From: Solirubrobacterales bacterium
GTDB lineage: Bacteria; Actinomycetota; Thermoleophilia; Solirubrobacterales; Solirubrobacteraceae
NCBI GenBank assembly: GCA_003157595.1
Contig: PMKB01000088.1
Location: 1-8,232 of the forward strand
Reading direction: 5' to 3'
DNA: 8,232 bases
Numbering within the stretch: the first letter of the stretch is position 1; each line of letters starts with the position of its first letter. This document shows positions 6,793-8,232 of this stretch, in pieces. A model generated the notes under the pieces. That model was not told where the DNA came from, ran no database searches, and saw nothing but the letters and a program-made list of their open reading frames with translations. Position numbers and translations under genes: made by a program.

Positions 6793-6821
6793 ACTATACG
6801 GACCGACAGTTCGATTGGCGA
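6793..6821 (-). promoter_or_regulatory. Promoter of the SnoaL-SDR operon
   Basis: On the minus strand, TCGCCA (6816-6821) as -35 and TATAGT (6793-6798, five of six consensus bases) as -10 are separated by 17 bp. The expected start near 6786 gives a leader of roughly 44 nt containing the 17-bp palindrome and the GGGAGGAG ribosome site. Confidence 0.55.
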
Positions 6822-6823
6822 GG

Positions 6824-6829
6824 TAGGCT
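6824..6829 (+). promoter_or_regulatory. -10 box TAGGCT for the TetR gene, leaderless type
   Basis: TAGGCT ends seven bases before GTG 6837 and is abutted by the -35 of the oppositely directed operon promoter (6816-6821). Both promoters would therefore respond to a protein bound between them. The arrangement repeats that seen at 2223-2228. GGTAGG also overlaps it as a weak ribosome site, so a leadered mRNA is not excluded. Confidence 0.45.
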
Positions 6830-6836
6830 CCGCGAC

Positions 6837-7424
6837 GTGACGCGCCCCCCGCGATCCGACGCCGCCCGGAATCGCGCGGCCGTGCTCGCTGCCGCCGACG
6901 AGCTGTTCGCAACGGCGGTCGAGCCTGCAAGGGTGTCCATGGACGATGTGGCGACGGCTGCTGGCGTGGGCAAGGGCACCTTGTTTCGTGCCTTCGGCAG
7001 CCGGGCCGGGTTGATCCAGGCTTTATGGGCGCGCCGGACTGAGCCTCTCCGTCACGCGATCGAGAGCGGACCGCTGCCGCTCGGCCCGGGGACCGAACCG
7101 CGCCGGCGCGTCGCCGCCATTCTCGACGCCATCCTCGTTGTTAAGCTCGACAACCGTCATCTGACGCTAGCGTTGGAGGAGCGTTCTGGCGGCGTGAGCC
7201 TGTACGAGCAGGCGCAGTACCAGCTCGTGCACCAACTCCTCAGCGACCTGCTGCGCGACGCCGGCCAAGGCGACGAAAGCGAGCTGCTCGCACACTTGCT
7301 GTTAGCGGCCGTTCGGGCGGATCTACTAGATCATCTGATCGGTGGCCGAGGAAGCTCCCGCCGCAAGCTGCGCGCAGGCATCGGCGCTGTAGTCGATCTC
7401 GTCCTGAACGGGTCGGGCGGCTGA
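6837..7424 (+). CDS. TetR/AcrR-family transcriptional regulator
   Basis: This is a 195-aa protein of normal TetR length. GTG 6837 is chosen because the N-terminal helix of the family starts immediately (VTRPPRSDAARNRAAVLAAADELF). An in-frame ATG at 6741 would add 32 atypical residues read through the promoter. The DNA-binding domain covers about residues 8-60. The helix-turn-helix is VSMDDVATAAGVGKGTLFRAF (33-53), with the standard 'VGKGTLFRAFGSRAGLI' recognition region. The remaining helical part (LRHAIESG, LDAILVVKLDNRHLTLALEE, LVHQLLSDLLRDAGQGD, LLLAAVRADLLDHLIGG) is the ligand-binding and dimerisation domain, and no ligand can be named. The gene diverges from the SnoaL-SDR operon across a 94-nt gap with a perfect palindrome, the usual layout of a local self-regulating repressor relieved by the substrate of the enzymes. 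Confidence 0.92.
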   Translation: MTRPPRSDAARNRAAVLAAADELFATAVEPARVSMDDVATAAGVGKGTLFRAFGSRAGLIQALWARRTEPLRHAIESGPLPLGPGTEPRRRVAAILDAILVVKLDNRHLTLALEERSGGVSLYEQAQYQLVHQLLSDLLRDAGQGDESELLAHLLLAAVRADLLDHLIGGRGSSRRKLRAGIGAVVDLVLNGSGG

Positions 7425-7861
7425 CCACGCGCCACGACCACGTGACAACGTGAGCTTTCATCATTTGGGCCCGCGCTGCCGGGCCGAAGCGCTGCCTTTC
7501 CGGCCCGGTTTCGCCGAACGGTGGCGACGCACCTGTGCGGGCAGCGGAGGACGGCGTGACGGGGCGCGATAGCGACGCGTTCGACGTCACGCGGCTCAGA
7601 GCCTCAAAGCGCGTGCAAGCAGAACCAGATCAGGGCATGCTTGCGAGATCGCCGAGGAGGCGCCTCCCAAACCCCACGACAAACGCCCTCCTACTCGCCA
7701 ACGATACGCTCACGGACTGGTAGACGGCGGGGCGTGCCGCCCACGACGTCTCGCGGACCGCGCGGGATGCCGGCTTGATGGTCGGTGCATTCGTCGGCTA
7801 GCGGGGCTCGCAGAGTTCAACCAGAAGTCGGCCGGCAGTGTGCAATAGCTCAGGGAGAGAG
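7425..7861. other. Intergenic region with hairpins and a doubtful 55-codon ORF
   Basis: This 437-nt stretch lies between tetR and the CMD-like gene. Its left part holds the three-arm GC hairpin cluster at 7468-7508. A GTG at 7556 with GGAGG five bases upstream opens a 55-codon frame (VTGRDSDAFDVTRLRASKRV ... LLLANDTLTDW) ending in TAG at 7723. It matches nothing I recognise, and about a quarter of its codons end in A/T, so I do not call it a gene. The right part (7724-7850) shows only a poor promoter-like pair, TTGATG (7775-7780) and TAGCGG (7799-7804). Confidence 0.4.
7479..7511 (+). terminator. Hairpin terminator candidate for the TetR gene
   Basis: CCGGGCCG (7479-7486) pairs perfectly with CGGCCCGG (7501-7508) across a 14-nt loop and is followed by only three Ts. 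It lies 55 nt after the tetR stop. The stem is strong but the T-run is poor. A third arm, GGCCCG (7468-7473), can pair with CGGGCC (7480-7485) instead. Confidence 0.45.
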
Positions 7862-8232
7862 ATGACCGATATCTGCTTGCCGATACCAACCGCCGAAGAG
7901 GCTCGAGCCGCTTTCGGAAGCGATTTCAATCCGGACAGACTGCTCAATGGCGCGATCGCGCTCGCAGCGGCGGGCGATCTTGCAGGCCCAGCTGTTGCGC
8001 TAATGAGGGCGGTGTTCGCCTGTCCCGCTGCCGACGCCAGGCTGCGGGAAGCAATGATCGTGCGAACCGCCGTGCGTTTGAACTGCACTTATGCTTTGCA
8101 TGCTTCCACTCGTATCGCGCTCAATAGTGGGCTTTCACACGCCGAGGTGGAGGCGCTCACCGCTGAGGACCCAGTCGCCGGAATAGATCCGGACATCGTG
8201 TTGATCGCGCGGATGGCGGACGACATCGCGGA
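7862..8232 (+). CDS. Carboxymuconolactone decarboxylase (CMD)/AhpD-like protein, truncated by right edge
   Basis: The frame is open from ATG 7862 (AGGGAG four bases upstream) to the window end: 123 codons, C-terminus missing. The core is LREAMIVRTAVRLNCTYALHASTRIALNSGLSHAEVEALTAED (residues 61-103). This matches the CMD family's 'LRExxIlRtAxRxNCxYExxxHxxIAlnaGLsxaEIeAL' region. Members include gamma-carboxymuconolactone decarboxylase, the AhpD alkylhydroperoxidase and many uncharacterised proteins. Cys75 is kept, but AhpD's CxxC partner is Ala78 and the later His is Ser82, with only His80 nearby. Thiol peroxidase activity of the AhpD kind therefore looks unlikely. Codon use differs from the neighbours: ATA, CTA, CTT, AAT and GGA occur more often, which hints at a different origin. 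No co-directional partner is visible in the window. Confidence 0.85.
   Translation, partial: MTDICLPIPTAEEARAAFGSDFNPDRLLNGAIALAAAGDLAGPAVALMRAVFACPAADARLREAMIVRTAVRLNCTYALHASTRIALNSGLSHAEVEALTAEDPVAGIDPDIVLIARMADDIA

Noticed and set aside
6741..6836. Longer TetR start at ATG 6741
   Set aside because: It would translate the promoter and palindrome and add 32 residues not seen in TetR N-termini. GTG 6837 gives a standard 195-aa protein.
7323..7335. Inverted repeat around CTACTAG in the tetR coding sequence
   Set aside because: Short, inside coding sequence and unrelated to the palindrome in the promoter gap; likely chance.
7240..7590. 116-codon minus-strand frame over the tetR 3' end
   Set aside because: Antisense to a clear TetR gene, with no ribosome site or recognisable sequence.
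7798..8088. 96-codon minus-strand frame
   Set aside because: It overlaps the CMD-like gene antisense. Its Ala/Ser-rich sequence is compositional, while the plus strand has a family match.

Overview
The window is very GC-rich, with strong G/C preference at third codon positions. Its proteins have an actinobacterial character: Ala/Arg-rich secreted proteins of unknown function, GTG and TTG starts, and TANNNT boxes 6-7 nt before GTG starts that suggest leaderless mRNAs. The small Cys-paired secreted beta proteins and the surface protein with 'GxAxxxW' repeats resemble those of Thermoleophilia/Solirubrobacterales (Solirubrobacter, Conexibacter and relatives). That placement is inferred from family resemblance, not from a marker gene.

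Layout from left to right. 1-219 (-) is the start of a secreted protein that runs off the left edge. 441-1820 (-) is a secreted, probably beta-propeller protein with eight repeats. A 414-nt divergent region follows. 2235-2915 (+) is a membrane-anchored or secreted four-cysteine protein. 3094-3915 (-) is a membrane protein with a bacterial PH-like domain between two transmembrane pairs. 3916-4524 holds no convincing gene. 4525-5070 (-) is a small secreted beta-rich protein with a strong ribosome binding site. 5178-5500 (-) is the wreck of a response-regulator receiver domain, with two single-base frameshifts and no N-terminal part. 5508-6335 and 6332-6742 (-) form a two-gene operon: an NmrA/ergot-alkaloid-EasG-like SDR and, upstream of it, a SnoaL-like protein, joined by an ATGA overlap. 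6837-7424 (+) is a divergent TetR-family regulator. 7425-7861 is mostly non-coding with a hairpin cluster. 7862-8232 (+) is a carboxymuconolactone-decarboxylase/AhpD-like protein that runs off the right edge.

The one clear functional unit is the TetR/SnoaL/SDR module at 5508-7424. The 94-nt gap between the divergent genes contains a near-consensus promoter for the enzyme operon, a leaderless-type box for the regulator, a perfect 17-bp palindrome just after the predicted operon transcription start, and a second half-related site inside the operon promoter. This fits a repressor that controls two small enzymes acting on an unknown, probably hydrophobic or reactive metabolite. The left half is dominated by exported proteins of unknown function. 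No rRNA, tRNA, CRISPR array, insertion sequence or phage gene was seen. I found no clearly new multi-gene defence-like system.
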